Positions 1 to 9,099 of a stretch of 64,000 bases of DNA are shown here, one piece after another (positions within the stretch are counted from its first letter, which is position 1; every line of letters begins with the position of its first letter). A program made the position numbers and the translations under genes. Source of the stretch: Agarilytica sp045430285 (GTDB lineage: Bacteria; Pseudomonadota; Gammaproteobacteria; Pseudomonadales; Cellvibrionaceae); contig JAILXV010000005.1 of NCBI GenBank assembly GCA_045430285.1, forward strand, positions 310,001-374,000, written 5' to 3'. Under the pieces are notes generated by a model. That model saw nothing but the letters and a program-made list of their open reading frames with translations, ran no database searches and was not told the origin of the DNA.

Positions 1-349
1 GATCAATCGACGGTGAATAAAAATTCGCATCCACCACTACTGATGTTTTTGATTTATCTAACGCAATTGCTGCAGCAAGATTACTAGCAGTGTAAGACGC
101 GCCACCACCAGGACATACAGACGTTACCATGCAAACGAAATTTTTCCCTTTCGCTCGCGCATACACCTGTGTACGTAATTCACGAAAGACCTTGAGAATT
201 TTTTCGTTGCTAGCGCCTTGATGAAGAATTTTAACGTTATCTAATTCCGGCCCACTAAAATTGTGGACTTCGGACATTCGCGCGATTTGCTGCTCGCTGC
301 GTAAGGTCAAATTCTCTTCAAGAGAGGATTGGTTATCGAATGATTCCAT
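1..349 (-). CDS. CpsD/BY-kinase-like polysaccharide protein, N-terminal part
   Basis: An open frame starts at an ATG (347-349, minus strand) preceded by AGGAA and runs off the left edge; about 116 residues are visible. Residues around 70-110 resemble the start of the MinD/CpsD-type P-loop domain of exopolysaccharide tyrosine kinases: a hydrophobic strand, a Gly-rich loop (CPGGGASYTASNLA), then VVVDANFYSPS. The loop lacks the Lys of a Walker A motif (normally GEGKST), so kinase or ATPase activity is doubtful. I infer a role in exopolysaccharide chain-length control or export. The C-terminal part lies outside the window. Confidence 0.6.
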   Translation of the reverse strand, partial: MESFDNQSSLEENLTLRSEQQIARMSEVHNFSGPELDNVKILHQGASNEKILKVFRELRTQVYARAKGKNFVCMVTSVCPGGGASYTASNLAAAIALDKSKTSVVVDANFYSPSID

Positions 350-420
350 CAAGTGTTCCTAGTGATTCTTTCTTACCCGGTTGCCTTGAGGCCTACAACC
401 TACTTCTTCTCGTTCAACTG

Positions 421-1125
421 TTATCGCAATTCAGACAACGTAGACTTCATTGCGGAAATAGCCTGCTGATAGCTTTCCGCCCCAAAAATCGCGGAACCAG
501 CAACGAAGGTATCCGCACCGGCTTTGCCGATATCAGCAATGTTATCCAATGTCACGCCGCCATCTATTTCTAAACGAGTTTGCAGCCCTTTTTCATCGAT
601 CATCGCTCGTGCCGCAGCGAGTTTATCTAAGACATAAGGTAAAAACTTTTGCCCGCCAAAACCAGGGTTTACGGACATCAACAACAACATATCTAACTGA
701 TCAATCACGTTTTCAACCAAGCCCACTGGGCTCGCTGGATTAAGCACTAAGCCAGGCTTACAGCCTTTTTCCCGAATCAGTTTCAGAGAGCGATCAACAT
801 GCTTGGAGGCTTCAGGATGAAAGGTAATGTACGTCGCACCGGCATCAGCAAACTGCACGATAAGATCATCAACCGGCTCAACCATCAAATGCACATCAAT
901 CGGGGCCGTTACTCCATATTTTCTCAGCGCGCTGCACACCATCGGACCAATCGTAAGGTTTGGCACATAGTGATTATCCATCACATCGAAATGCACAATA
1001 TCCGCGCCCGCTTCGAGTACGGCATCAACTTCTGCTCCAAGTCGTGCAAAATCGGCCGATAATATAGAAGGTGCTATCTTAAAATCATTTTTAGCGGTAT
1101 TTATAGAACTGTGGGGGCCTGGCAT
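421..1125 (-). CDS. rpe: Ribulose-phosphate 3-epimerase
   Basis: Interconverts ribulose 5-phosphate and xylulose 5-phosphate in the pentose phosphate pathway (cytosol, divalent-metal TIM barrel). The family N-terminus (KIAPSILSADFARLG), the metal-binding HFDVMDNHYVPNLT, the HLMVEP strand and the phosphate-binding SVNPGFGGQ and EIDGGV motifs are all present. With the ATG at 1125 the protein has 234 residues, close to the usual 225. I chose this start because AGGG lies about 9 bases upstream; an in-frame ATG at 1158 adds 11 residues with no ribosome site. It is divergent from the DUF3530 gene. Confidence 0.95.
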   Translation of the reverse strand: MPGPHSSINTAKNDFKIAPSILSADFARLGAEVDAVLEAGADIVHFDVMDNHYVPNLTIGPMVCSALRKYGVTAPIDVHLMVEPVDDLIVQFADAGATYITFHPEASKHVDRSLKLIREKGCKPGLVLNPASPVGLVENVIDQLDMLLLMSVNPGFGGQKFLPYVLDKLAAARAMIDEKGLQTRLEIDGGVTLDNIADIGKAGADTFVAGSAIFGAESYQQAISAMKSTLSELR

Positions 1126-1180
1126 GTTTTCTACCCTGTATCTCAAAAAGTTTGCCATTTTACTGGATGTGAGTAATGCA

Positions 1181-2293
1181 ATGAATCACTTAATCACCTT
1201 ATCACAAAAGGCCTTGCTAATCTGTTCGCTGAGCTTGCTATCACTGAGTTTCGCGAACGCTCAAGATGCGCAAATGGCCGCATCTCCAGAACAGGATGAA
1301 CAAGGCTCTGGCGAAAAAAAGAGCGATAATAACGCGGCCGCAGATGATCCCCGTAACGTCATCGATACCGAACAACAATCCCTTATATTGCTCACTCAGG
1401 AAATTGATGAACAAAACGTGACCTGGCTGGAAGCCGGCAATGAGAAATTCATGGGGCTCTGGCAGGCTGACACAACAGGCAACCCCTTTGGTGCCATATT
1501 GATTCTCCATGGCGAAGGTCAGTCTGTAGACGAACCACATGAAATCAACGCCATGCGAAATAACCTCATTCACTATGGCTGGGCAACACTGTCCATTCAC
1601 CTACCAGCTTTAGCTCGTGCGAAAATTCCACCAAGGCCTGAACCGAAGCCAAAAGAGTCAAAAAAGCCAAAAGACGGCCCAGATGAATCTAGTACGCAAG
1701 CACCACCCGACGCTGATGCAGACAAAACACCTGAGAACCAAGGAAAAGCGACCACGAAGCAACAGGATGCAATGAAAGCCGATATGGCTGGCAAAAAGAA
1801 GGATATCGACCCAGAAGCCGTTAGCCGTGAGCGTTTACATGCCGCCATTGCCTTTTTAAAAGAACAAGGCCAATACAATATCGTCCTAGTCGGCCATGGT
1901 GTCGCAGCCACTCGCGCGCTCAAGTATGTCGACCATCTCACAGGCGGGAGAAAATCAAATGGCATGAAAGGGGGTAAAATTCAGCGCCCCATACGTGCAG
2001 CGGTATTAATTAGCGCAAGGAATCTCATCCCTCAAACAGGTGAACATATTCGCCAATATTACAGCGACCAAAGTCTCCCCATTTTAGACCTGTACTACGG
2101 TGATCATTATTTGGATGAAATTGAGGTCAGCCAACGAGCAAAAATAGCCCGTTCAAAGGGGATGCGGCATTACTATCAACTTAAAGTATTAAAACCCAGT
2201 GACAGTGATAACGCTCACGAAAACCGCCTAACAAGGCGCGTCAGAGGATTTCTGAACAAGCACGCAAAAGGGGTCGAAATAGAGAAGAAGTAA
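1181..2293 (+). CDS. DUF3530 family exported alpha/beta-hydrolase-like protein
   Basis: A 370-residue protein with a Sec signal peptide (residues 1-27, ending in FANA). It matches my memory of the DUF3530 family: an alpha/beta-hydrolase fold with an AILILHGEGQ strand. The position of the nucleophile elbow reads GHGVAA, so the catalytic Ser of a GxSxG hydrolase is Gly and classical esterase activity is unlikely. A Pro/Lys/Glu-rich low-complexity insert occupies roughly residues 145-210. The open frame extends upstream to 1124, but the signal peptide fixes the start at 1181. Function unknown; probably periplasmic. Confidence 0.8.
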   Translation: MNHLITLSQKALLICSLSLLSLSFANAQDAQMAASPEQDEQGSGEKKSDNNAAADDPRNVIDTEQQSLILLTQEIDEQNVTWLEAGNEKFMGLWQADTTGNPFGAILILHGEGQSVDEPHEINAMRNNLIHYGWATLSIHLPALARAKIPPRPEPKPKESKKPKDGPDESSTQAPPDADADKTPENQGKATTKQQDAMKADMAGKKKDIDPEAVSRERLHAAIAFLKEQGQYNIVLVGHGVAATRALKYVDHLTGGRKSNGMKGGKIQRPIRAAVLISARNLIPQTGEHIRQYYSDQSLPILDLYYGDHYLDEIEVSQRAKIARSKGMRHYYQLKVLKPSDSDNAHENRLTRRVRGFLNKHAKGVEIEKK

Positions 2294-2329
2294 CGACTGC
2301 ACGGGCTTATTTGAACTAGTCTCTCACAC

Positions 2330-3013
2330 TTACAGAACGTGCTTTCTCAGGGCATCGAGGCGTTCAGGAGTGCCGACGTCCAGCCAGTAGCCATCGTAAA
2401 CCTCTCCGGTGATTTTCTTCTCTGCGATAGCCGATTCAAAGACCTCCCTCAACGGGAACACTTCGCGACGCTTTGAGTAAGCCGTTACCAACTTGGGGCA
2501 GAGCACACTCACACCGCTGAAGGTGTAACTCGGCTGGTCCTCCTTAGCCATACCGACGTATCCATCTGAAAGGGAAAAATCGCCACATTGCTTATGTGCG
2601 GGATTGGGTACAAAAACGAGGTGACCACCGCCTTCCACCGGAGAAGCAGACAAACCGGATAGCAGAGATTGATAATCGAGGTCCATCCAGACATCGCCAT
2701 TCACCAATAGAAAGGGCGCATCACCTAGGTGCTCACGAGCAAAATAAATGGCTCCCGCGGTCTCCAAAGGTTTGGGTTCTCGTGAAAGAATCAGCTCAAC
2801 ACCCAATATTTTTTGATCAGCGAGATGCTCCTCTATCTTATCGCCTAGATACGAAGCGTTAATCACGATCTCTCTCACACCGGCGGCCACCAACTTCTCA
2901 ATCTGTCGGTCAAGCAGAGTTTGCGTGCCGACTTTAAGAAGGGGTTTTGGCGTATGGTCTGTCAAGGGGCGCATTCGCTCCCCTCGCCCAGCCGCGAGAA
3001 TCAGTGCTTTCAT
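2330..3013 (-). CDS. murU: N-acetylmuramate-1-phosphate uridylyltransferase
   Basis: A 227-residue sugar nucleotidyltransferase with the GT-A signature LAAGRGERMRPLT at the N-terminus, PKPLL, and the metal-site VNGDVWMD. In the Pseudomonas-type cell-wall recycling route MurU converts MurNAc-1-phosphate to UDP-MurNAc, bypassing de novo UDP-MurNAc synthesis and giving intrinsic fosfomycin tolerance. Its start overlaps the stop of the upstream amgK by 4 bases (ATGA), so the two are translationally coupled. That pairing, divergent from lptD, is what separates it from other nucleotidyltransferases such as RfbA or HddC. Confidence 0.88.
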   Translation of the reverse strand: MKALILAAGRGERMRPLTDHTPKPLLKVGTQTLLDRQIEKLVAAGVREIVINASYLGDKIEEHLADQKILGVELILSREPKPLETAGAIYFAREHLGDAPFLLVNGDVWMDLDYQSLLSGLSASPVEGGGHLVFVPNPAHKQCGDFSLSDGYVGMAKEDQPSYTFSGVSVLCPKLVTAYSKRREVFPLREVFESAIAEKKITGEVYDGYWLDVGTPERLDALRKHVL

Positions 3014-4116
3014 GAATTAAGACGCTCAGCCCACGTTTGCTGAAGGACCAGAGGCATCAATGCGCTTTCAAACCAATCACGAAACGGTTTCAACTCTTCG
3101 TATTCAGCAACAACTGTGCGCACATATTCCACGACCAGTGGTAAGTCGCGCAGGTAACCGTGTTTACCGTCACGCAATGACAGGCGAGCAAAAATACCAA
3201 GGACTTTGATATGACGCTGTAAGCCCATCAAATCAAACCAACGCAATAAACAATCTTGCGATACCGGTGGGAGAATCCCTGCGTCAAAAGCCATATTGCC
3301 GTATGCCAACAACCAATTTTTCACTTGTGCTGGTGGCCATTGAATGTAGCAATCCCGCAACAAAGAAACGACATCGTAAGTGAAGGGACCAATGACAGCG
3401 TCTTGAAAATCCACAATACCGGGCACGCCGCTAACGCCGTACACGATATTTCGAGAATGAAAGTCACGATGCACAATCACTTTTGGCTGTTCTTCGGCGC
3501 TAACCAATAAGATCTCAAACGCTCGCTCAATAAGCGCCCGCTCTCGATCTGACAACTCATAGCCCAATAGCTCAGTTACAAACCACTGTGGGAACAAGGC
3601 CATCTCATCATTTAAACGTGTAGCGTCGTATTCGGGAAAAATCGATGTGTCCAAGGGGCATTGCTGAATTTGCATTAACGCTAATAGCGCTTCGCCGTAC
3701 AAACCATTCGCAGAATCTTCATCGAGGTGATCGAGGTAAAGCGTCTTCCCTAAATCCTCCAATAAAAAATATCCCTGGGCCAGGTCGTACGCGATGATCT
3801 TTGGAACATGCACACCATGCTCAAAAAGAAATTTATCAATCGCTAAGAATGCAGCGTTGTTTTCGGTTTCTGGCGGCGCATATACGGCGATTAAGGGGCA
3901 GGATGAAACACTTAAGCGAAAATACTTTCGAAAACCCGCGTCGCCATTCAAGCCTTGCCACGCTAATATTTCGCTATCGTCATCCACCGCTGACGACGGG
4001 TTTGCTTTACCTAATTTAAGCTGTTGCTCTACCCAGAGTTTTAGCTCACTTTCGAATACTTGTGGGTGACTGACACCTGCCTTTGGAGGCTGAGAACCTG
4101 ACAAAGAACCCTCCAT
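3010..4116 (-). CDS. amgK: N-acetylmuramate/N-acetylglucosamine anomeric kinase
   Basis: An aminoglycoside-phosphotransferase-fold kinase of 368 residues from the ATG at 4116. It shows the catalytic loop VIHRDFHSRNIVY and the metal-binding IVDFQDAVIGP typical of the APH family. AmgK phosphorylates MurNAc and GlcNAc at C1, feeding MurU. The open frame continues upstream to a GTG at 4164; neither start has a convincing ribosome site. A variable 25-30 residue N-terminus precedes the conserved WQGLNGDAGFRKYFRL. It forms an operon with murU and is divergent from lptD. Confidence 0.85.
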   Translation of the reverse strand: MEGSLSGSQPPKAGVSHPQVFESELKLWVEQQLKLGKANPSSAVDDDSEILAWQGLNGDAGFRKYFRLSVSSCPLIAVYAPPETENNAAFLAIDKFLFEHGVHVPKIIAYDLAQGYFLLEDLGKTLYLDHLDEDSANGLYGEALLALMQIQQCPLDTSIFPEYDATRLNDEMALFPQWFVTELLGYELSDRERALIERAFEILLVSAEEQPKVIVHRDFHSRNIVYGVSGVPGIVDFQDAVIGPFTYDVVSLLRDCYIQWPPAQVKNWLLAYGNMAFDAGILPPVSQDCLLRWFDLMGLQRHIKVLGIFARLSLRDGKHGYLRDLPLVVEYVRTVVAEYEELKPFRDWFESALMPLVLQQTWAERLNS

Positions 4117-4192
4117 TGATCCAATTGAAAAATAAATTCGCCTTCGAATACGCTTTATTCGCACGACAAGTTTTCTTTTTATACTGCGATAC

Positions 4193-4223
4193 CACTATAA
4201 TCGTCGCCTTCGTCAGTATAGTG
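4193..4223. promoter_or_regulatory. TATAAT box inside an inverted repeat, amgK/lptD divergent region
   Basis: A perfect 7-base inverted repeat, CACTATA (4193-4199) and TATAGTG (4217-4223), with a 17-base spacer, lies between amgK and lptD. A plus-strand TATAAT (4196-4201) overlaps the left arm, about 40 bases before lptD; no good -35 is visible. It could be a promoter with an operator, but this rests on sequence form alone. Confidence 0.3.
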
Positions 4224-4242
4224 ATAGTTTCGGGCCACCAGT

Positions 4243-6807
4243 ATGCACAAGAGCTTTACACAGCTCAAACCGATTTTCTTTAGACGTACCGCGGCAAGCG
4301 AAATAGCATCGCCTCTCACATTGTGTCTATTAATTACTGGCAAAAAAGTCTTTGTGAGCCTAACACTCTCTTTTCTTTCGCTTTCGGTTCATGCCGAAAT
4401 GCTACAAACCGACGACCCAGCCTTACTTAAAGCCGCACAAAATGCCCCTTTTGGCTGGCTGAAACGCGAGCAGCTGCCGCTTTCGCTGCAAAAAGATATC
4501 CCTCCTGGCTGTAACGGGATTTATATTGAAAGCAGCACGGCACATGACGCCAACACCTCCGCACTCGATACCTTGGACCTTGTTGTAGAGTCTAACGACG
4601 CCTCAATTCTTGATGGCAACAAAGCCACACTAGAGGGCGATGTGGTGGTCTCACAAGGGAATCGTTCGATCTCGGCGGGTAAAATGACGTACGACAGGGA
4701 GGACGACCGAGCCACCTTAGAAAAATCAGTCACCATTCGCCAACCAGGTATGCTCATCCAAGGGGAATACGCCGAAGTCAGTACCACAGAACACAAAGCC
4801 TCATTCAATGAAGCAACCTTCGTGCTGAAAGAACAACAAGTGCGCGGCGGCGCTCGCTCAGTAAAGCAACTATCCGCTTCCAAACTCGAACTCAACGAAG
4901 GCCATATTACGAGCTGTGAACCAGGTGACGAGGCCTGGGTGTTAGAAGGTGAGCAAATCACCGTTAATAGCGAGACAAACCAAGGCACAGGCAAGAACGT
5001 CAAACTTAAAATCGGCTCTGTGCCGGTATTTTACCTGCCCTACATCACCTTCCCCGTAGGGGATGAACGTCAAACAGGCTTCCTGTTTCCCTCTATCAGC
5101 AGCAGTGACGACGGCGGCCTCGATATCGCCACACCTTATTACTGGAACTTGGCTCCCAACTACGATGCAACCTTAACCCCACGCTTTATCTCTAGCCGAG
5201 GCACAATGCTGGAGTTTGAGACCCGCTACCTTAACGAGTGGATATACACCGATACAGGCATCGCTTTTCTACCTGATGACGGAGGTAGCGAGGACAAAGA
5301 TCTCGACAAACTGATTGAAGATGGCGAAATCACCGAAGAAGAAGCTCGTCCACACAAAGGCTCCTCAAGATGGCTACTACAGTTCGAGCAACAAAGTAGC
5401 GAAACAAAAGGCTGGTATACACGGGCAGATTACACACGCGTGAGTGATGAAGATTATTTTCGCGACCTGGGGACGTCCTCCCTATCCGTCTCAAACAAAA
5501 CATTTTTGGAACAGGCGCTTGAGATCGGATACCAATTCGAACACTGGAAACTCTCCTCCTTGGCACAAACCCAACAAGTGCTATTGCTCGATATCGACGC
5601 CCCGTATCGTAAACTCCCACAAATCGATATTGACGGCCGCTACAACTTCAATGATTGGATATTATCTGTCGATAACCGCTTCACCCAGTTTAAACACCGA
5701 GAAAACCGCGCAGATATCATCACAGGGAAACGCTTTAATACGGACTATCGTCTACGCTGGGAAAAGCGCTTCCCCTGGGGCTTTTTCACGCCTGAAATTG
5801 GCCACAAATCACTCCACTATTCATTAAGTGAAAACCCACTGATCACCGATGATGCCGAACGACAGTTTAGGCTTTCCACCCCCCAGGCTTCCATAGATTT
5901 AGGGCTAGTCTTCGAGCATACCGGCGGTGCATACACTCAAACCGTAGAACCTAGAGCCTATTACCTGTATCGCCGCTATACCGACCACTCGGATTTGTTC
6001 AGTCTGGGCGGCCTTGACGGCTTCGACGTTAATTTCGATACTTCCGAACGGACCTTCGCTTATGGCCAGCTCTACAGAGACTCGCGCTTTATCGGTAACG
6101 ATCGACTCGACGATGCTGATCAAGTCACCCTAGGTCTGACAACACGCTGGGTAAACAACACCACTGGCCGCGAATTATTTAGTGCCAGTGTGGGGCAGAT
6201 CTTCCATTTTCGCGATAGAAACGTATCTCTCTTCGATAGCATGAGTGACTCAGAAACCGCCGAAAACTCTGAGTTTGCAGGCGAGCTCAATATCAACCTC
6301 GGGCCACGCACTCAGCTATTTAGCAACACTATCTACGATACAGAAACGGAACGCGTCAACCGAGGGTCGGCTGGGGTCTACTTCTCATCAGATAACGCGC
6401 AAAAGCTCTTTAACATCTCGTATTCTTACCTACGCGACCTCAATGCGTCTGATGAAGACGACGTTGCCTCAAAAGATATCGACCAATTAGACCTCTCTTT
6501 CGCTTACCCTGCAGGGGGCCAATGGGCGCTCATGGGGCGAGTAAATTACGATTTTCAGAATGATCAGGAACTCGAAACCTTTTTGGGTTTCGAATACAAC
6601 GATTGCTGTTACCGCTTTAGGATCTTGGCTCGACGCTGGCTAGACAGTAATATAGCCAACCTTGTGGTCAACAAAGACGCCCAATACGACCAAGGCATCT
6701 TCTTCGAAGTGCACTTTAAAGGCTTGGGCGGCTCTGGAGCCAAAGTGAATTCCATCCTTAACGATGGGATCTTCGGCTACGAATCTCGTGAACAAAACCT
6801 CCGTTAA
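4243..6807 (+). CDS. lptD: LPS-assembly outer-membrane protein LptD
   Basis: An 854-residue outer-membrane beta-barrel that, with LptE, inserts lipopolysaccharide into the outer leaflet. The N-terminus carries an export signal whose hydrophobic core (VFVSLTLSFLSLSVHA) sits unusually far in, around residues 36-51, so the true start could be internal. The periplasmic OstA/LptA-like beta-jellyroll follows (about 100-300), then the barrel. The disulfide-forming cysteines are conserved in pattern: one near residue 89 (PPGCNG), one in TSCEPGDE, and the pair in YNDCCYRF. First gene of the lptD-surA-pdxA-rsmA-apaG-apaH run. Confidence 0.95.
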   Translation: MHKSFTQLKPIFFRRTAASEIASPLTLCLLITGKKVFVSLTLSFLSLSVHAEMLQTDDPALLKAAQNAPFGWLKREQLPLSLQKDIPPGCNGIYIESSTAHDANTSALDTLDLVVESNDASILDGNKATLEGDVVVSQGNRSISAGKMTYDREDDRATLEKSVTIRQPGMLIQGEYAEVSTTEHKASFNEATFVLKEQQVRGGARSVKQLSASKLELNEGHITSCEPGDEAWVLEGEQITVNSETNQGTGKNVKLKIGSVPVFYLPYITFPVGDERQTGFLFPSISSSDDGGLDIATPYYWNLAPNYDATLTPRFISSRGTMLEFETRYLNEWIYTDTGIAFLPDDGGSEDKDLDKLIEDGEITEEEARPHKGSSRWLLQFEQQSSETKGWYTRADYTRVSDEDYFRDLGTSSLSVSNKTFLEQALEIGYQFEHWKLSSLAQTQQVLLLDIDAPYRKLPQIDIDGRYNFNDWILSVDNRFTQFKHRENRADIITGKRFNTDYRLRWEKRFPWGFFTPEIGHKSLHYSLSENPLITDDAERQFRLSTPQASIDLGLVFEHTGGAYTQTVEPRAYYLYRRYTDHSDLFSLGGLDGFDVNFDTSERTFAYGQLYRDSRFIGNDRLDDADQVTLGLTTRWVNNTTGRELFSASVGQIFHFRDRNVSLFDSMSDSETAENSEFAGELNINLGPRTQLFSNTIYDTETERVNRGSAGVYFSSDNAQKLFNISYSYLRDLNASDEDDVASKDIDQLDLSFAYPAGGQWALMGRVNYDFQNDQELETFLGFEYNDCCYRFRILARRWLDSNIANLVVNKDAQYDQGIFFEVHFKGLGGSGAKVNSILNDGIFGYESREQNLR

Positions 6808-6827
6808 TAACTTGTTGTCAAAATAAC

Positions 6828-8099
6828 ATGCGTTTACTTATTGCCCTATGGGCCACCCTTATTTTACTGACTCCCTCTACCTTTGCTGCCGTCAAAATCA
6901 TTGACCGAATCGTGGCCACCGTTGATGAGGAAGTTGTCACCCAAAGTGAACTTGATAACCGCGTCCGCGAGATCAAAGCACAGTCTGCGTCATCGAACAT
7001 GCGCTTGCCGTCGGATGAAGTATTACGCAAACAAATTTTAGATCAGCTCATCACGGAAACACTCCAGTTAAGTGCCGCGAAACGCTACCGTATCACCGTC
7101 AGCGACCAGGATGTGCTCCTTGCGATCCAAAACATCTTACAAAACCGCCAGTGGACCGAGGATGAGCTCGAAGCACAACTGAAAAAAGACGGGTCCTCAT
7201 TTGGCGAATTCAAAGCGCAAATCGAGCGCCAGCTTACAATGCAGAATCTTAGCCAAGGGCTCGTGCGCTCACGCATCAAAATATCAGATCACGATATCGA
7301 CAACTTCCTTAAATCCGCTGAAGCACAATTTTGGATCTCCCCCGATTATCACCTAAGCCATATCCTTATCGCCCAGTCTTCAGCCAATTCGCCCAAACAG
7401 GCTGAGCAAAAAGCCCAAGATATTTATCAAAAGCTGCTTAATGGCGCGAAGTTTGACGAAGTCGCCCTTGCTGAATCAGACGGTCCCATGGCGCTTAAGG
7501 GCGGTGATATGGGCTGGAGAAAATCGACCGATCTGCCCACACTATTTGCCGAAATCGCGCCTAACCTCGCAGTTGGTGATATTTCCGCTCCCGCAAAAAG
7601 CGGCGCGGGCTTTCACATACTGAAACTGAACAACAAACGCGGTGAAACAAAACAAATTGTAAACCAGACCAAAGTTCGCCACATACTGCTTAAGAACTCG
7701 GCAATTTTGGATGACGACCAGGCAAAGAAAAAGCTTCTTACATTTCGTGCCGCCGTACTCAATGGTGAGGAAGAATTTACCAAGTTGGCAAAAGTGCACT
7801 CTGAAGATATCGGATCAAAACTCTCAGGGGGCGACCTAGGCTGGTCTACACCTGGGCAGTTCGTGCCAAGCTTCGAAGCCACCATGGCAAAAACAAAAAC
7901 AGGCGAGATGAGCCAACCTTTCAAGTCACGTTTTGGCTGGCATATGCTGTATGTTGAAGACCGTCGCGAAGAAGATATGACAGATAAAGCCATTCGCCAA
8001 AAAGCGCACAACGTTCTGATGAGCCGCCGCTTCGAAGACGAAGTCCAGCTTTGGATTCAAGAAATGCGCGACGACGCCTTTATTGAACTCAAAATCTAA
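6828..8099 (+). CDS. surA: Periplasmic chaperone and peptidyl-prolyl isomerase SurA
   Basis: A 423-residue chaperone for outer-membrane proteins, including LptD. It has a signal peptide (residues 1-20, LLTPSTFAA), the SurA_N chaperone module (about 21-170, beginning VKIIDRIVATVDEEVVTQSEL) and two parvulin domains. Each parvulin repeat is recognisable: YHLSHILI...GGDMGW and KVRHILLKN...GGDLGW. It follows lptD by 20 bases, the usual order in gammaproteobacteria. Confidence 0.95.
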   Translation: MRLLIALWATLILLTPSTFAAVKIIDRIVATVDEEVVTQSELDNRVREIKAQSASSNMRLPSDEVLRKQILDQLITETLQLSAAKRYRITVSDQDVLLAIQNILQNRQWTEDELEAQLKKDGSSFGEFKAQIERQLTMQNLSQGLVRSRIKISDHDIDNFLKSAEAQFWISPDYHLSHILIAQSSANSPKQAEQKAQDIYQKLLNGAKFDEVALAESDGPMALKGGDMGWRKSTDLPTLFAEIAPNLAVGDISAPAKSGAGFHILKLNNKRGETKQIVNQTKVRHILLKNSAILDDDQAKKKLLTFRAAVLNGEEEFTKLAKVHSEDIGSKLSGGDLGWSTPGQFVPSFEATMAKTKTGEMSQPFKSRFGWHMLYVEDRREEDMTDKAIRQKAHNVLMSRRFEDEVQLWIQEMRDDAFIELKI

Positions 8100-8103
8100 A
8101 CCA

Positions 8104-9099
8104 ATGGCGAATCCAAAGCTACTGCTCACTCCAGGCGAGCCCGCGGGTATTGGGCCAGAGCTTTGTGTAAAAGCCGCGCAGACATTTTCAGCCGCACCGC
8201 TTATCGCAGTGGCTGACCCAGACTTACTGGCCGCTCGGGCAGAGCTACTCGGTCTTCCTCTCACGCTGAACATACTTGAAAACGCCGATGGGTCGTTTAC
8301 TTCTGGGACTTGCATCACCGGAGCATCCAAGCTCAACGTCATCCCTGTCGCCCTCGCAACGCCTTCTATCCCTGGTAAACTCGACATTGCCAACGCCCAC
8401 TACGTCCTCGATACCCTTGGGATAGCGGCTGACCTATGCCTAGAAAAGCGCTTTGATGCGGTTGTGACAGGTCCCGTACAAAAAAGCATTATCAATGAAG
8501 CCGGTGTAGCGTTTAGCGGCCACACCGAGTTCTTTGCAGACCGAAGCCATACTCCCAAAGTCGTGATGATGCTCGCTACAGAAGGCTTACGTGTGGCACT
8601 CGCGACCACACATCTGCCGCTCAAAGACGTTTCCGAAGCACTGACGCAAGACTGCTTACGCGAGGTAATGGATATTCTATTGCGCGAGATGCAGGACAAA
8701 TTCCGCATTGATAAGCCACGCATCCTGGTCGCAGGCTTAAACCCGCATGCAGGGGAAGATGGTCACTTGGGTATGGAAGAGATAGATACCATCATCCCCG
8801 TACTATCTTCCTATAAAAATGCGAATGCCGATATCGCCGGCCCACTGCCTGCGGACACCTTATTTACACCTCACTACCTCGAACACGCTGATGCGGTGCT
8901 GGCGATGTATCACGACCAAGGCCTTCCTGTGCTTAAGCACTTAGGCTTCGGTAAGGCAGTCAACATTACCTTGGGCTTACCCTTTATTCGCACATCGGTA
9001 GACCATGGCACCGCCCTAGACCTCGCCGGCAGCGGCACTGCCGACGAAGGTAGCCTGCTCGAAGCTATCAAAATCGCTTACTCACTGGCCTCACACTAA
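8104..9099 (+). CDS. pdxA: 4-hydroxythreonine-4-phosphate dehydrogenase
   Basis: NAD-dependent enzyme of pyridoxal 5-phosphate synthesis; oxidises 4-phosphohydroxy-L-threonine. 331 residues from the ATG at 8104, the family length. Family motifs seen: TPGEPAGIGPEL at the start, TGPVQKSIINEAG, SGHTEFFAD, AGLNPHAGEDG and YHDQGLPVLKH, which supply substrate and metal-binding His/Asp residues. An upstream in-frame TTG (8083) would overlap surA and is less likely. Confidence 0.95.
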   Translation: MANPKLLLTPGEPAGIGPELCVKAAQTFSAAPLIAVADPDLLAARAELLGLPLTLNILENADGSFTSGTCITGASKLNVIPVALATPSIPGKLDIANAHYVLDTLGIAADLCLEKRFDAVVTGPVQKSIINEAGVAFSGHTEFFADRSHTPKVVMMLATEGLRVALATTHLPLKDVSEALTQDCLREVMDILLREMQDKFRIDKPRILVAGLNPHAGEDGHLGMEEIDTIIPVLSSYKNANADIAGPLPADTLFTPHYLEHADAVLAMYHDQGLPVLKHLGFGKAVNITLGLPFIRTSVDHGTALDLAGSGTADEGSLLEAIKIAYSLASH

